Assembly (NCBI GenBank): GCA_965222125.1
Contig: CBDCTC010000002.1
Coordinates: forward strand, 271,892-335,891
Length of the DNA: 64,000 nucleotides
Source: CAZENU01 sp965222125
GTDB lineage: Bacteria; Chloroflexota; Dehalococcoidia; Lucifugimonadales; CAZENU01
Reading direction: 5' to 3'
Part shown: positions 24,746 to 33,902 of the stretch, in pieces
How the letters are laid out: each line of letters starts with the position of its first letter
How positions within the stretch are numbered: the first letter of the stretch is position 1
The notes under the pieces: model-generated
Told to the model about the DNA's origin: nothing
Databases searched by the model: none
What the model saw: only the letters and a program-made list of their open reading frames with translations
Program-made: the position numbers and the translations under genes

Positions 24746-25909
24746 ATGTCTGCAGGCGTCGACTACTACCGGAAGCTCGGCGTGCGGAGCTCGATTAACG
24801 CTGTTGGCTCCGGCACCGCGGTCGGCGGGTCCGGCCCGCCGAAGGCGGTCAGGGAGGCGATGGAGGTTGCCAGCCAGGGATACGTCAAGATGGACGAGTT
24901 GTTCGAGCGCTCGGGCGCGTTCCTCGCCGATCTGCTGGGCACGGAGGCCGTCTACGTCACCTCCGGAGGCGCCGCAGCCCTGACGCTGAGCGCCGCGGCG
25001 TGCATGACGGGTACCGACACGGCCAGGATCGACGCGCTGCCCGACGCGACCGGCATGAAGAGCGAGGTCCTCGTGCAGAAGAAGCACATCCCTGGCTACG
25101 ACCGCTGCCTCAGGGCGGCCGGCGCGACCATGACGGAGGTCGGTGGAGACGAAAGCTGCACCGAAGACGAGCTGGCGGCGGCGATAGGACCCAACACGGC
25201 GGCCATCTACTACTCGCATCCTCCCTACGGGGACTATTCCAGGATCCACGGATGGGCGCATCCGCCGGGAGACCCGAATCTCGTCTCTGTCGACGACGCC
25301 GGCCGGATCGCGCGGGAGAACGGCGTGCCCATGATCGTCGACGGCGGGGAGCAGGTATGGCCGCTGGACCACTTCCGCAAGGTCGCGCAGGTGGGCGACC
25401 TCGTCTGCTTCGGCGGCAAGTACTACGGCGGCCCGAACGCGGCGGGCTTCGTCGCCGGCCGCAAGAACCTGATTGAGGCAGTCCACGCCAACGGCTTCAC
25501 CGCTCCCCTGGGCGTACAGGGAGTCGGGCGGCAGATGAAGCTCGACAGGCAGCAGATAGTCGCCATGGTCGCCGCCCTGGACAACTGGTTCAGGATGGAC
25601 CACGAAGAGAGGATGACGGAGCAGTTCAGGAGATTCACCGTCGTGCGGGACGCGTTGAAAGGCGCATCAGGCATCACGGTCCGCGAGCAGATCAGGACGG
25701 ACGCCTACTTCGGGTCGTTCCTGGAGGTGTTCGTGGACTCCGCGGTGCTCGGCAAGGACGCGGCCGATGTGGTAGACGAAATGTACACGGGCGACCCCTC
25801 GGTATTGATCGCGGGCGGCGGCGAAATGTTCCGCGTCTTCTTCCACACGCTCGAAGAGGGCGAGGCGGAGATAGTCGCGGAGCGGCTGACCGAGGTGCTG
25901 CAGGTATAG
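24746..25909 (+). CDS. SelA/DgaE-like PLP-dependent enzyme (copy 1)
   Basis: A 387-residue fold-type I PLP enzyme of the SelA-like family, whose members include selenocysteine synthase and sugar-acid ammonia-lyases such as DgaE. The substrate-binding N-terminus is YYRKLGVRSSINAVGSGTAV; the PLP Asp lies in NGVPMIVDGGEQVWPLDHF near 200 and the PLP Lys in LVCFGGKYYGGPNAAGFVAG near 231. No selB, selD or Sec-tRNA is near, so a catabolic lyase/aldolase role is more likely. It is clearly paralogous to the gene at 56408-57583. GGAGG precedes the ATG. Confidence 0.82.
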   Translation: MSAGVDYYRKLGVRSSINAVGSGTAVGGSGPPKAVREAMEVASQGYVKMDELFERSGAFLADLLGTEAVYVTSGGAAALTLSAAACMTGTDTARIDALPDATGMKSEVLVQKKHIPGYDRCLRAAGATMTEVGGDESCTEDELAAAIGPNTAAIYYSHPPYGDYSRIHGWAHPPGDPNLVSVDDAGRIARENGVPMIVDGGEQVWPLDHFRKVAQVGDLVCFGGKYYGGPNAAGFVAGRKNLIEAVHANGFTAPLGVQGVGRQMKLDRQQIVAMVAALDNWFRMDHEERMTEQFRRFTVVRDALKGASGITVREQIRTDAYFGSFLEVFVDSAVLGKDAADVVDEMYTGDPSVLIAGGGEMFRVFFHTLEEGEAEIVAERLTEVLQV

Positions 25910-25955
25910 GGAACCCCGGACGCACACAGATTCGGACCCGAGGGAGGTAAACGTC

Positions 25956-26297
25956 ATGGAGTCGTCGTCTCTGACTGGAGCTTGGGAGTTGGTCTCGGAG
26001 ACCCACGAGGGTCTCCTGTTCATCGCGGGCAACAACTGGGGCGAGATCACCGTGGAGAAGGACCGCAGGCGGTTCGCTTGGGACAAGATGACCGAGCGAG
26101 ACGAGCTGTCGGCCTTTCGAACGCTTGACGCGGTCGGCGGCCGGTTCGACCTCTCGGGCATGACAGCGACCGCGGACGTCACGGTCGCGAAATTCCCGGC
26201 GATGGTCGGGATGACCGCCAGAGCCGACTTCGCCGTCGACCGGGACCACATGACGCGCCGCGGCACCAGAGAGAACGTCTACCGCAGACTAGGCTGA
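25956..26297 (+). CDS. Lipocalin-like small protein
   Basis: A 113-residue protein with strands resembling lipocalin-like domains: LTGAWELVSETHEGLLFIAG at the start, then RRFAWDKMTERDELSAFRTL and ending FAVDRDHMTRRGTRENVYRR. There is no signal peptide. GGGAGG lies about eight bases before the ATG. It is 46 bases after the SelA-like gene in the same direction. Its function is unknown. Confidence 0.6.
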   Translation: MESSSLTGAWELVSETHEGLLFIAGNNWGEITVEKDRRRFAWDKMTERDELSAFRTLDAVGGRFDLSGMTATADVTVAKFPAMVGMTARADFAVDRDHMTRRGTRENVYRRLG

Positions 26298-26639
26298 CCC
26301 CGCACCCGAAGATAGTCTCGGCAGCCGGCGCAGGCCTATGAGAGTGGCACGCGCCGCCGTCTGGGTGCGCCACCGTACGGGTTTCTGTCGCCTGACCATA
26401 CATCCAGCTGCGCCACCATTCGCGGCACACAATAGCGCACAAGACTCCGGTGCTCTTGGGCGGTGGGCTCCAAGCCAGCCCGCGGAGGTGGGCGTCCGCG
26501 GCATGCGGCATCGCGACCCTGGTGCCGGTTTCGACCCCAGTTTGGTCGGGCCGTGTTCCAGCCACATTGGAGCTACGTCCGCGCAAGCGATTCTGAGGCT
26601 CTCTGAGGCGGTGGCAGGGAGAGAGAAGCCTCCTACAGG
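26298..26639. other. Gene-poor stretch before the MFS gene
   Basis: I see no convincing gene, repeat or RNA here. Open frames on either strand are rich in Arg, Pro and Ala and look like GC-rich noise. The MFS promoter probably lies here but no clear -35/-10 pair stands out. Confidence 0.5.
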
Positions 26640-27872
26640 ATGGTGGGGCGTGTGACGTCGTACAGGGCCCTGGCATGGACGGTGTCGTTCCGGTCCCGCG
26701 ACTTCCGGTGGCTTTGGGTATCCATCCTGCTCTACTCCGTCGGCACCGGTATGGAACATGTTGCCGTAGGCTGGCTGGTGTTCGACGTGACCGGGTCGTC
26801 ATTCATGGTCGGGGTGGCCTCGGCAGCCCGCATGGCTCCTTTCTTCTTCCTGGGGATCCTGTCGGGCACCTTGAGCGACAGGCTGGAGCGCAAGGCCTTT
26901 CTCCGGTTGGCAACCCTCCTGGCCGGGCTCGCCGCCGCCGGGATGGCCCTGCTGATTCTGGTTGCCAACACCAACATGTGGGCAGTGATGGCCTTGGTTG
27001 CCGCCCAGGGTTCCGCGTTCGCCTTTGCCTTGACCATCCGCCAAGCCTTTACCGTAGACATCGTGGGGTCCCGGCAGGCGCTGAACGGTCTGGCGTTGAC
27101 CTCCATAGCGATGCAGGCCGGCGGGATCGCCGGTTCCCTGGCGTCTGGCGTACTGATCCAGGAGTTGGGCGCGGGATGGCAGTACGTTGCGGTCACCGCC
27201 TGCTACGTAACGTCTGGCTTGACCCTGTTCGTGGTGCGCACGTCCCAACCCGCTATCCAGGGAATGCGACAGTCGGTGTTCAGGAACCTGGTCGGCTCCA
27301 TTCAATTGTTGCGGCGGAACCGCAGCCTTCTGATCCTGATGGGGCTTGCATCGATCACGGAGGTGTTTGGATTTACCCACATGACCCTGCTGCCGGTCTT
27401 CGCGAAGGACGTCATCGGCGTCGGGCCGGCCGGACTGGGAATCATGACGGCGGTACGCCAGGGCGGCGGGCTGATAGGCCTGGCCATTCTGGCAAGCTTG
27501 ATAGATTACCGGCGGAAGGGTGTGTTGATGTTCCTGACGGCCGGGCTGTTCGGGTTGGGACTGTTGGCCCTTTCCCAATCTGTCAATCTGTACGTTTTCC
27601 TGGCGGTGCTGGCCGTCGTCAATGCCGCCGCGCACGCCGTTGACACTTTGTACAAGACCCTCATGCAGAGCGTGGTTGCCGAAGAGCAGCGGGGACGGGC
27701 GATGGGCGCCTGGGTATTGAGCATCGGCACGGCTCCCGTAGGCCACCTGGGGTTGGGCGGTCTTGCCAGCGCGCTGGGGGCGCAGGGCGCGCTGTTGGTG
27801 AACGGCGCTGTATTGACGATCGTCAGCCTGTCCACAGTTGCCGGTCTGAAGGACACCCGGAGGCTGGAGTGA
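26640..27872 (+). CDS. MFS transporter, MFS_3 (enterobactin-exporter-like) type
   Basis: A 410-residue inner-membrane transporter with about twelve hydrophobic helices (for example FRWLWVSILLYSVGTGMEHV, MAVVALVAAQGSAFAF-like segments, GLFGLGLLALSQSVNLYVFL). The loop after helix 2, GTLSDRLERKAFLRL, is the family motif A. It is probably a proton-driven efflux pump; the substrate is unknown. The start at 26640 or GTG 26652 cannot be decided from ribosome sites. Third-position GC is lower than in neighbours (frequent TTG codons), which could mean recent transfer. Confidence 0.88.
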   Translation: MVGRVTSYRALAWTVSFRSRDFRWLWVSILLYSVGTGMEHVAVGWLVFDVTGSSFMVGVASAARMAPFFFLGILSGTLSDRLERKAFLRLATLLAGLAAAGMALLILVANTNMWAVMALVAAQGSAFAFALTIRQAFTVDIVGSRQALNGLALTSIAMQAGGIAGSLASGVLIQELGAGWQYVAVTACYVTSGLTLFVVRTSQPAIQGMRQSVFRNLVGSIQLLRRNRSLLILMGLASITEVFGFTHMTLLPVFAKDVIGVGPAGLGIMTAVRQGGGLIGLAILASLIDYRRKGVLMFLTAGLFGLGLLALSQSVNLYVFLAVLAVVNAAAHAVDTLYKTLMQSVVAEEQRGRAMGAWVLSIGTAPVGHLGLGGLASALGAQGALLVNGAVLTIVSLSTVAGLKDTRRLE

Positions 27873-27963
27873 GCGGCGCCCTCGGGACCAGGCCACATTC
27901 CGGCAGGCCACCTTCCGGAGTCAGATGCTGCGCCGGCTGCGGCATGCTCAAGCGTTTTGGGTA

Positions 27964-28325
27964 TCAGCGTGAGGCAGCGGCCACGAAGGTTGTGATCACC
28001 GTGCCGGGGGCAGGAGCCATCCCCTCACTTGTCCAGAGATCATTCACGCGGACGGTGTACTTAACGCCCGGCTCAAAGTCGGCGCCAAGTGCCGCCGAAT
28101 GGACTTGAGGAGGCGGGGGAGCGTCCAAGCAGGGGACGTAGTTGCTGTAGGGAGCCTGGTATCGCACGAAGAGTAGATGTCGGTCCCGGACCGCCGAATG
28201 GCCACCTGGTCGAACAGGACGCAACGGTTGCTTGGGAGACCAGAGACGATATCGAGGAAGTACTGTGGGGGATCGGACTCGGCCACGTTGACAGTCACGC
28301 TCTCTAGCGATTTGCAAGGAACAAT
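27964..28325 (-). pseudogene. C-terminal remnant of a beta-sandwich domain, frameshifted
   Basis: Two frames join into one domain-like sequence: ESDPPQYFLDIVSGLPSNRC...VAIRRSGTDIY in one, then LLFVRYQAPYSNYVPCLDAP...LGADFEPGVKYTVRVNDLW in the next. They are separated by a one-base loss near 28168-28176. It ends PGTVITTFVAAASR. The pattern resembles small extracellular beta domains of other proteins in such genomes. It begins directly after the esterase-like gene and has no own start, so it may be its detached tail or a remnant. Confidence 0.5.
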
Positions 28326-29459
28326 TACTGTTGTGAGAGAAGCCAGCCTACCAGAGCGTCCACGAAGGCGTCGCCGAAGCCAGGTGAATGGCTGCTGCCC
28401 GCGCCCATCCAAAGCTCGATGTTGATTCCCTCGGCGCAGCCCGATTCCAGGCGGAATGCTTGGGTTTCGGAGCCCGGCACGTATTGGTCCAGATCGAGGG
28501 TGGCATATGCCTGGGGGTGTTCGGGCCACTCGCAGCCGGCCCGCTGGCTCCAGCGCATCACCATGCCCTGAGCCCCGGCGTAGAATGCCCGTTCGCCGTC
28601 GCCCTTCGGATCCGGCTCAGTTTCATCGCCCTCGAACAGGATCACATTGTCTGCGGTGCCGTGGACGTGCAACACGGACACGGGGGGGTACGCCGTCGCA
28701 GCTAGAGTCCTCGACGTAGCTCGTACCCGCCAGACTGGCCACTGCACGAAGGCCGGGCAGGCCTTTGCAGGCAATGTGGTATGACATAAACCCGCCGTTG
28801 GAGTAACCGAAGAAGTACACCGGCCCGAAGTCCTTGACCTTCTTTGCTTCTGCTACCGGCTCAGTCAGATAAGCGACGTCATCCTCGCCGGTCTTGCCGA
28901 AATCGCAGCACCGGTCGGTGGGGTTCCAGAAGCGGTTTCCCTCGCCGTCAAGTGCCCCGTTGGGCAGCAGTAGTGCGAAGCCGTCAGTGTTCACGCGCTC
29001 GTGAAGGGGCACGTAGCTGGTGTGGTAGGCGTCATCTCCTCCGTAGCCGTGAAGGGAAACGATGAGCGGAGTCTCGCCGTCAACAAATTCCAGAGGCACT
29101 ACCAAGACTGATCGGTCTTCTCGTTCGGGGTGGTCGACGTAGTAGACGTCGCCTCCGGAATCCTCCGCCAGCCTGACGGTCCTTTCCAGGGCGGTGCCCT
29201 CCGGCAGCGACAACCGCTCGTCCTTACCCTTGGACCACTGCTCCATTGCGGGGAGGGCCGACTCCACCCTGGAGGCGACTTCCTCAAGCTCCTGAGGCCG
29301 GGCGTCCTGGGCTTCGAGAGACTCTTCCAGGAAGTGGACCTTCGTCTCCAGCTCGAGCACCCGCTCGTCCCTGGCGGAATCTTCGCCGCCACCGTACAAG
29401 GACATCGCAGAGAGCCGGCCCCAATAGACGCCGATGCGCAGATCATTTTCATCGGCCAC
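28325..29459 (-). pseudogene. Polyhydroxybutyrate depolymerase/LpqC-like esterase with C7 frameshift
   Basis: An alpha/beta-hydrolase esterase in two frames. The first (29459-28689) has a coiled-coil N-terminus, the oxyanion region LIVSLHGYGGDD, ALLLPNGALDGEGNRFWNPTD typical of LpqC esterases, and the nucleophile elbow FFGYSNGGFMSYHIACK. It loses frame at seven C (plus-strand G, 28682-28688). The second frame resumes VSVLHVHGTADNVILFEGD and ends GDAFVDALVGWLLSQQ, with the acid and likely catalytic His in GSSHSPGFGD. Removing one C restores a full enzyme of about 375 residues. No signal peptide remains, so the 5' end may also be damaged. Assembly error is possible. Confidence 0.65.
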
Positions 29460-29800
29460 GCCAGGAACTCCAGCGCCGTCTTGATGAATTCGTCGGGCTT
29501 CTCAACCTGCGGGGAGTTGCCGCAGTTCTCAACGACCACCAGTTCTTCCATTTCGCCGCTCCGGGTCCCAGATCACCGGACCCGCAGACCTTCGAAACTG
29601 ATCGGTGCTGCGGATCACGGCCCCCTTCTCCTCGGGCTGACGCATCGTTCTGACGAAGTTCTCTACGCCTGCGAGCCCATGGTCGTCGAGGAACAGCTGG
29701 CGCTGTCCCAGAGGTACGGTGAACCGCGCATTCGAGCTCAATCGACACTCCTTCCCACAAGACGTGGCGCCGATACCGTGACGACCCAGCGTACTCAACA
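29460..29800 (-). pseudogene. Remnants of an alpha/beta hydrolase
   Basis: Short stretches in different minus-strand frames resemble the end of an alpha/beta hydrolase: RQLFLDDHGLAGVENFVRTM followed by RQPEEKGAVI (about 29640-29715), and VVENCGNSPQVEKPDEFIKT-ALEFL (about 29465-29540), which matches the common 'GHSPQxExPDEF' ending. No single frame joins them. The stretch 29800-30114 upstream has no recognisable gene. Confidence 0.4.
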
Positions 29801-30114
29801 GCCAGCCCTAATGCTTGCAGAGGGTCACGTATCTGCAAGACCCGATCCGCCGCCGACCGACGGGCGGTCTTCCGTAGACCCTTGGGCCGCCGAGCCTTGG
29901 GACCGCCCGGTCCGTCGCCGAGTAGCCTTGCCGGCAGCTCGGGGGCCATCTGGTAAGCTACTCTCACACCGGGCCGTGGAGGAGGGTAGCAATGGCGCGC
30001 ACAGGGGCGCCGCTTCGTTCGTCATCACGGTCGGACTCGTCACGGCAGCGGGCGCATGCTGCGTCTGAGACTGTCCCCTGCTCCCCAGAGCGGCCTACCA
30101 GGAGAAAGCAACCC

Positions 30115-30876
30115 ATGAACGACAACGAGCGCTACCTGTTCGATCTCAAAGGCTACCTCGTCGTGCCTGGCGCGCTGAGCCAGGAGCAGGTCTGCAGGCT
30201 CAACAGCGTGCTCGACGAGCATATCGCGGCGGAATACCCGCCGGACATGCGCACCCACAGGTTCGTGCCGCTGCTGGACTGGGGCAGGGACTACCGTGAC
30301 CTCATAGACAACCCGGCCGTGACGCCCTACGTCGCCGAGCTGCTCGGAGAGCAGTTCCGGCTGGACCACGTCTATCTCGACGTCATCAGGTCTGGCGAGG
30401 GACCGATAGGCACACGGCTGCACGGAGGCGCGACCCCGTTCAATCCCACTCACTACTTCCGCTTCGAGGGCGGGCAAATGCGCAACGGCCTGTCGGTGGT
30501 CGCCTACAATCTGAAGGACGTGGGCCCCAACGACGGCGGCTTTGGGTGCGTACCAGGCTCGCACAAGAGCAACTACGCGTTCCCGGAGGAGTGGAAGGAG
30601 ATGGACGAGCCGGGGCCCATGGTCGAGCGCGTCACCGGTCCAGCCGGGACAGCTATCATCTTCACCGAGGCGCTCACCCACGGCACCCTGCCCTGGACGG
30701 GCGCCGACGAGCGCCGCACCATATTCTTCAAGTACAGCCCGCACCCTCTCTCCTGGTCGGCCCACCACTTCGACCCCGACGACTACGACGGCCTCACCGA
30801 GACCCAGCGCGGCATCCTGGAGGGACCCAACGCCCGCTACTCCTACAGGAACCAGCCTAAGGGTACCGTGACGTAG
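30115..30876 (+). CDS. Phytanoyl-CoA dioxygenase (PhyH) family protein with HxG in place of HxD
   Basis: A 253-residue Fe(II)/2-oxoglutarate-type protein. ATG 30115 follows AGGAG. The family body is clear: LFDLKGYLVVPGALSQEQV at the start, NGLSVVAYNLKDVGPNDGGF, then GCVPGSHKSNY near 145-154. The distal His189 is in FTEALTHGTLPW, with Arg200/201 for 2-oxoglutarate. The proximal motif reads H103-G-G105 where hydroxylases carry HxD. Gly or Ala at that place is known in Fe-dependent halogenases, but also in inactive relatives. Substrate unknown. Confidence 0.82.
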   Translation: MNDNERYLFDLKGYLVVPGALSQEQVCRLNSVLDEHIAAEYPPDMRTHRFVPLLDWGRDYRDLIDNPAVTPYVAELLGEQFRLDHVYLDVIRSGEGPIGTRLHGGATPFNPTHYFRFEGGQMRNGLSVVAYNLKDVGPNDGGFGCVPGSHKSNYAFPEEWKEMDEPGPMVERVTGPAGTAIIFTEALTHGTLPWTGADERRTIFFKYSPHPLSWSAHHFDPDDYDGLTETQRGILEGPNARYSYRNQPKGTVT

Positions 30877-30991
30877 GCGTCTGGCGCGCTCTGCGAAAGG
30901 AGTCACGAGGCAGCATGTCCTTGACGCAACGAGTGCTGTCCAATGGATTCTCGCACCGCACTTGACAGATAAGCAGGCTCCGTTGCGCAGC

Positions 30992-31756
30992 CTAAGGCCC
31001 GTGGCGGCGGGCGACGACGCGGAGGCGTACGTAGTCGGCGGTCCACCGCCCGTCGCCGTGGAGCCTCGGCCTGAGCCTCGTTTCTACGAGGTAGACTACC
31101 TCGGACCGCGCGTCGGTCGACAGCCCGTCGAGGAGGCCGCCGGCGAAGGTGTCGAGCCATAGGCGGAGGCCGTCTTCGCCTCCGTCCAGGGGTGTCGGGC
31201 GCTCGAAGAGATCGGCCTGCTCCACGTCGAAGCCGTGGGACTCGAGGATCGCCGCGTACTCGGCGTCGCTGGGGAAGAAGAACGGGTCTCCGACCTGCGA
31301 GCCTGGGTTCCCACGGCGGGCCCAACGCACCGCCTCGATGATGGCCGCGATGTTTCCCCGGCCGCCGAGCTCGGCCACGAAGCGCCCTCCGGGCTTCAGG
31401 GCCCGCCGAATGGCTTCGACGGCCGACTCCGCCGGCAGCACCCAATGCAGCACGGCGTTCGAGAACACCGCGTCGAACTCGGCGCGGTACGGCATGTCGC
31501 GCACGTCAACCGTCTCGAACCGCAGCCTCGGGTAGTTGCGAGCGGCCGTGCCGATCATCTCAGGGCTGTTGTCTATGCCAACCACGTCCGCGCCCAATTC
31601 GGCGATGCGGGCACTGAGCTGTCCGGTGCCGCATCCGGCGTCGAGCACGCGCTCGCCCGGACACGGGTCAAGCAGCTCGACGAGGTCATTGCCGTACCGC
31701 CACACGAAGCCGCCGTCGCGCTCGTACCTCCGCGGGTCCCAGGGGTTGTTCGTCAT
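30992..31756 (-). CDS. Class I SAM-dependent methyltransferase
   Basis: A 254-residue methyltransferase resembling trans-aconitate/ubiquinone-type enzymes. The SAM loop is ERVLDAGCGTGQLSARIAEL (about 35-54); the acidic ribose-binding end of strand 2 is VVGIDNSPEMI, and motif II/III regions are VDVRDMPYRAEFDAVFSNAV and LKPGGRFVAELGG. Tandem Phe (DPFFFPSDAEY) begins the C-terminal cap. The acceptor substrate is not predictable. It is transcribed toward the PhyH gene. No strong ribosome site precedes ATG 31756. Confidence 0.85.
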   Translation of the reverse strand: MTNNPWDPRRYERDGGFVWRYGNDLVELLDPCPGERVLDAGCGTGQLSARIAELGADVVGIDNSPEMIGTAARNYPRLRFETVDVRDMPYRAEFDAVFSNAVLHWVLPAESAVEAIRRALKPGGRFVAELGGRGNIAAIIEAVRWARRGNPGSQVGDPFFFPSDAEYAAILESHGFDVEQADLFERPTPLDGGEDGLRLWLDTFAGGLLDGLSTDARSEVVYLVETRLRPRLHGDGRWTADYVRLRVVARRHGP

Positions 31757-31850
31757 GGGCTGTTTGGCCGCGGGCGTCGAGGGCGCTCAGGACGGTAGCG
31801 CATCGGCGCGTATCGAGAGCGCGACGTGGGACTTACTCAAGCGCGGCCAG

Positions 31851-32729
31851 CTACGTCCCTGAGACCAGCTCGCCCGCCTGGGCGAGCTCGACGGCGTTGG
31901 CCTCGCCCCGAAGCCGCTTCATCGTCTCCTCGTACCGGCGCTCCATCTCGGGACCCTGCAACGCCACGTACTCCGCCTCGTAGGCGCGGGCGGCCTCGAT
32001 CGACGGAGCCGCCGGCACCTCCACGTCCGCCGTCGTGATCGCGTCGTTTCCCCACCGGTACGCCACGATCTCGCCCTTGCTCACGATCAGGTTCATCCCG
32101 ACGTTGGCGTTGACGATCGGCACGCCGTTCTCGCGGGCCCGTCGTAGCACCGTCTCGTTCTGGTTCCGCCCTTTGGAGCCGTAGGACGGGATCAGTATGA
32201 GCCGCGCTCCGTCGAGCACGAGCGTCCGGGTGATCATCGGATTCCAGCGGTCGTTGCAGATGACGATGCCGACCCGGCCAACCGGGGTGTCGAAGGCGCG
32301 GATCGTCTTACCGACGCAGTTGAACCGGCACGAGTCGACCGTGCCCTCGGCGAACTGCGTTTTGTGGTACTTGCCGCTGATGTCGCCGCGGTGGTCGATG
32401 AACACGGCCGTGTTGTAGACCCGGGCGTCGACCAGCTCGGCGAAGCCGAAGACCAGGCATGTCGAGAGCTTTCTGGCTAGCGCCCGGAACCGGCGTATGT
32501 ACGGGCCGTCCATGGGTTCGGCGAGCTCGTATACGCGCTCTTCCAGCTCCGGGCGCTCGAGGACTTCGTTGATCACGTAGCCGTCCAGCACGCCCTCGGT
32601 CGTGACGATCAGGTCCGGGTCCTGTTTGGCCGCCTCGACGAAGAACGCCTCGATCTTGTCGGCGTTGCCGGCCTTGTCCCACTTCGCGGGCTTGATCGAG
32701 ATCGCGGACGCCCTGACTGTCCTGTACAT
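31851..32729 (-). CDS. Carbon-nitrogen hydrolase (nitrilase superfamily)
   Basis: A 292-residue amidase/nitrilase-type hydrolase. The catalytic triad can be seen: Glu45 in VTTEGVLDGY, Lys123 in ISGKYHKTQF, and Cys158 in GRVGIVICNDRWNP. The family usually cleaves amides, ureido groups or nitriles; this subgroup's substrate is not evident. It lies 22 bases downstream of nfo in the same direction, so the two are probably cotranscribed. Confidence 0.85.
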   Translation of the reverse strand: MYRTVRASAISIKPAKWDKAGNADKIEAFFVEAAKQDPDLIVTTEGVLDGYVINEVLERPELEERVYELAEPMDGPYIRRFRALARKLSTCLVFGFAELVDARVYNTAVFIDHRGDISGKYHKTQFAEGTVDSCRFNCVGKTIRAFDTPVGRVGIVICNDRWNPMITRTLVLDGARLILIPSYGSKGRNQNETVLRRARENGVPIVNANVGMNLIVSKGEIVAYRWGNDAITTADVEVPAAPSIEAARAYEAEYVALQGPEMERRYEETMKRLRGEANAVELAQAGELVSGT

Positions 32730-32751
32730 GGCAAACCTCGGCTTGTGCTGT

Positions 32752-33609
32752 CTATGCTGATGGCCCCAAGACCGCCGCGCGCACCGCCTTCAGGCGGTCG
32801 ACGTTCTCCTTGTCCGGGCCGTTCTTGTCGAACCCCGGCACCTCGAGGATGAACGGCACGTCGCGGAACGCGGGGTGGCCCATGATCGTCTCGAATCCGC
32901 TGACGCCGATGTCGCCTTCCCCGATGTTCTCGTGCCGGTCCACCCCGGAGCCAAACTTGATCTTCGAGTCGTTGGCGTGGACGACTACGAGCCGGTCGAG
33001 GCCGATCTCGGCGTCGAACTCGGACATGACGGCGTCGACGCCGTCCGGATCGGCGATGGCGTAGCCGGCCGCGTGGCTGTGCTGCGTGTCCAAGCAGACC
33101 TTCATGTTGGGGCTGTCGACGGCCGAGATGAGCCGGCCCATCTCGGCGAACGACGATCCGACGTGAGAGCCCATCCCCGCGCTGTTCTCCAGGATCAGGT
33201 ACGTGTCCGCCGGGCTCTCGGCCAACACGTCCCGGACCGCGGCGACGGCCTGGTCGAAGATCGCGTCGAACCCCGCGCCCCGGTGGCTGCCGCCGTGGAA
33301 GATCACGCCGGCCGCGCCAATATGGCTCGCGGCGGTCATGTTCTTGACCATCAGGTCGACCGACTTGACCACGAGGTCCGCGGCGCCGCCGATGTTCACC
33401 AGGTAGCTGCAGTGGATGAAGACGGGCGCGACGTCGGCCTCCGCCGACTTGACCCGAAAGTCGGCCACGTGCTCGTCGGACGGCGGCCTGAAGGCCCACG
33501 CCCTCGGAGACGAGGCGAATATCTGGATCGCCTCCGCGCCAATGTCCTGGGCCCTATCGATAGCTTTGCCGAGGCCGCCGGATGCGGATACGTGCGCGCC
33601 GACTCGCAT
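32752..33609 (-). CDS. nfo: Endonuclease IV (AP endonuclease)
   Basis: A 285-residue TIM-barrel zinc enzyme that cuts the DNA backbone at abasic sites in base-excision repair. The start MRVGAHVSASGGLGKAIDRA is standard. Metal ligands are visible in PVFIHCSYLVN, VIFHGGSHRG, YLILENSAG, VCLDTQHSHAAGY, LVVVHANDSK and DRHENIGEG. ATG 33609 is eight bases from GGAGG and preferred over GTG 33615, which is only two bases away. Confidence 0.93.
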   Translation of the reverse strand: MRVGAHVSASGGLGKAIDRAQDIGAEAIQIFASSPRAWAFRPPSDEHVADFRVKSAEADVAPVFIHCSYLVNIGGAADLVVKSVDLMVKNMTAASHIGAAGVIFHGGSHRGAGFDAIFDQAVAAVRDVLAESPADTYLILENSAGMGSHVGSSFAEMGRLISAVDSPNMKVCLDTQHSHAAGYAIADPDGVDAVMSEFDAEIGLDRLVVVHANDSKIKFGSGVDRHENIGEGDIGVSGFETIMGHPAFRDVPFILEVPGFDKNGPDKENVDRLKAVRAAVLGPSA

Positions 33610-33769
33610 ACTCACTACCTCCGTCCCGAGAGCGCTCCATCACCGCCGCGAACGTCGACGATTATACTTGGTCGCCCGGAACATGCGCCCACCCCGCCGC
33701 GTGAGCGAGTCCAGTCTCATACGGAGCCTGTCTCAGGTCGTCCACGCAATTCGTCCACGCGATTCCCTC

Positions 33770-33788
33770 CTCTCCCTCGACGGGAGAG
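33770..33788. repeat. Palindrome CTCTCCC/GGGAGAG
   Basis: A 7-bp stem around TCGAC in the gap between nfo and the bifunctional nuclease gene. It shares its core with the palindrome at 6760-6782. Confidence 0.5.
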
Positions 33789-33842
33789 GGAAATTGTTGG
33801 GACGCCTCATCCGTCGACGGCCCGACGGCGGGGGCAACGAAG

Positions 33843-33866
33843 AAGGCCCCGCCGATGCGGGGCCTT
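33843..33866 (-). terminator. Intrinsic terminator of the bifunctional nuclease gene
   Basis: A perfect 10-bp stem AAGGCCCCGC/GCGGGGCCTT with a 4-base loop lies 37 bases after the stop codon. On the minus strand it is followed by CTTCGTT. Confidence 0.75.
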
Positions 33867-33902
33867 CCGTACACTCGCTTTGGTCCGTCGCCCGGGGGCC
33901 GG

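Noticed and set aside
24746..25909. Selenocysteine synthase (SelA) assignment
   Set aside because: There are two paralogues, no sel genes or tRNA-Sec nearby, and in-frame TGA codons are not evident in neighbouring genes; a SelA-like lyase is the safer call.
10630..26340. GGCGCAGGC(C)TAT recurring at about 10636, 17889 and 26326
   Set aside because: Only the copy at 17889 has a proper -35 at the right spacing; the others are not followed by a correctly placed gene, so chance in GC-rich DNA is likely.
26179..26802. Open frames on the minus strand before the MFS gene
   Set aside because: Composition is typical of GC-rich noise, there is no ribosome site, and they overlap genes on the other strand.
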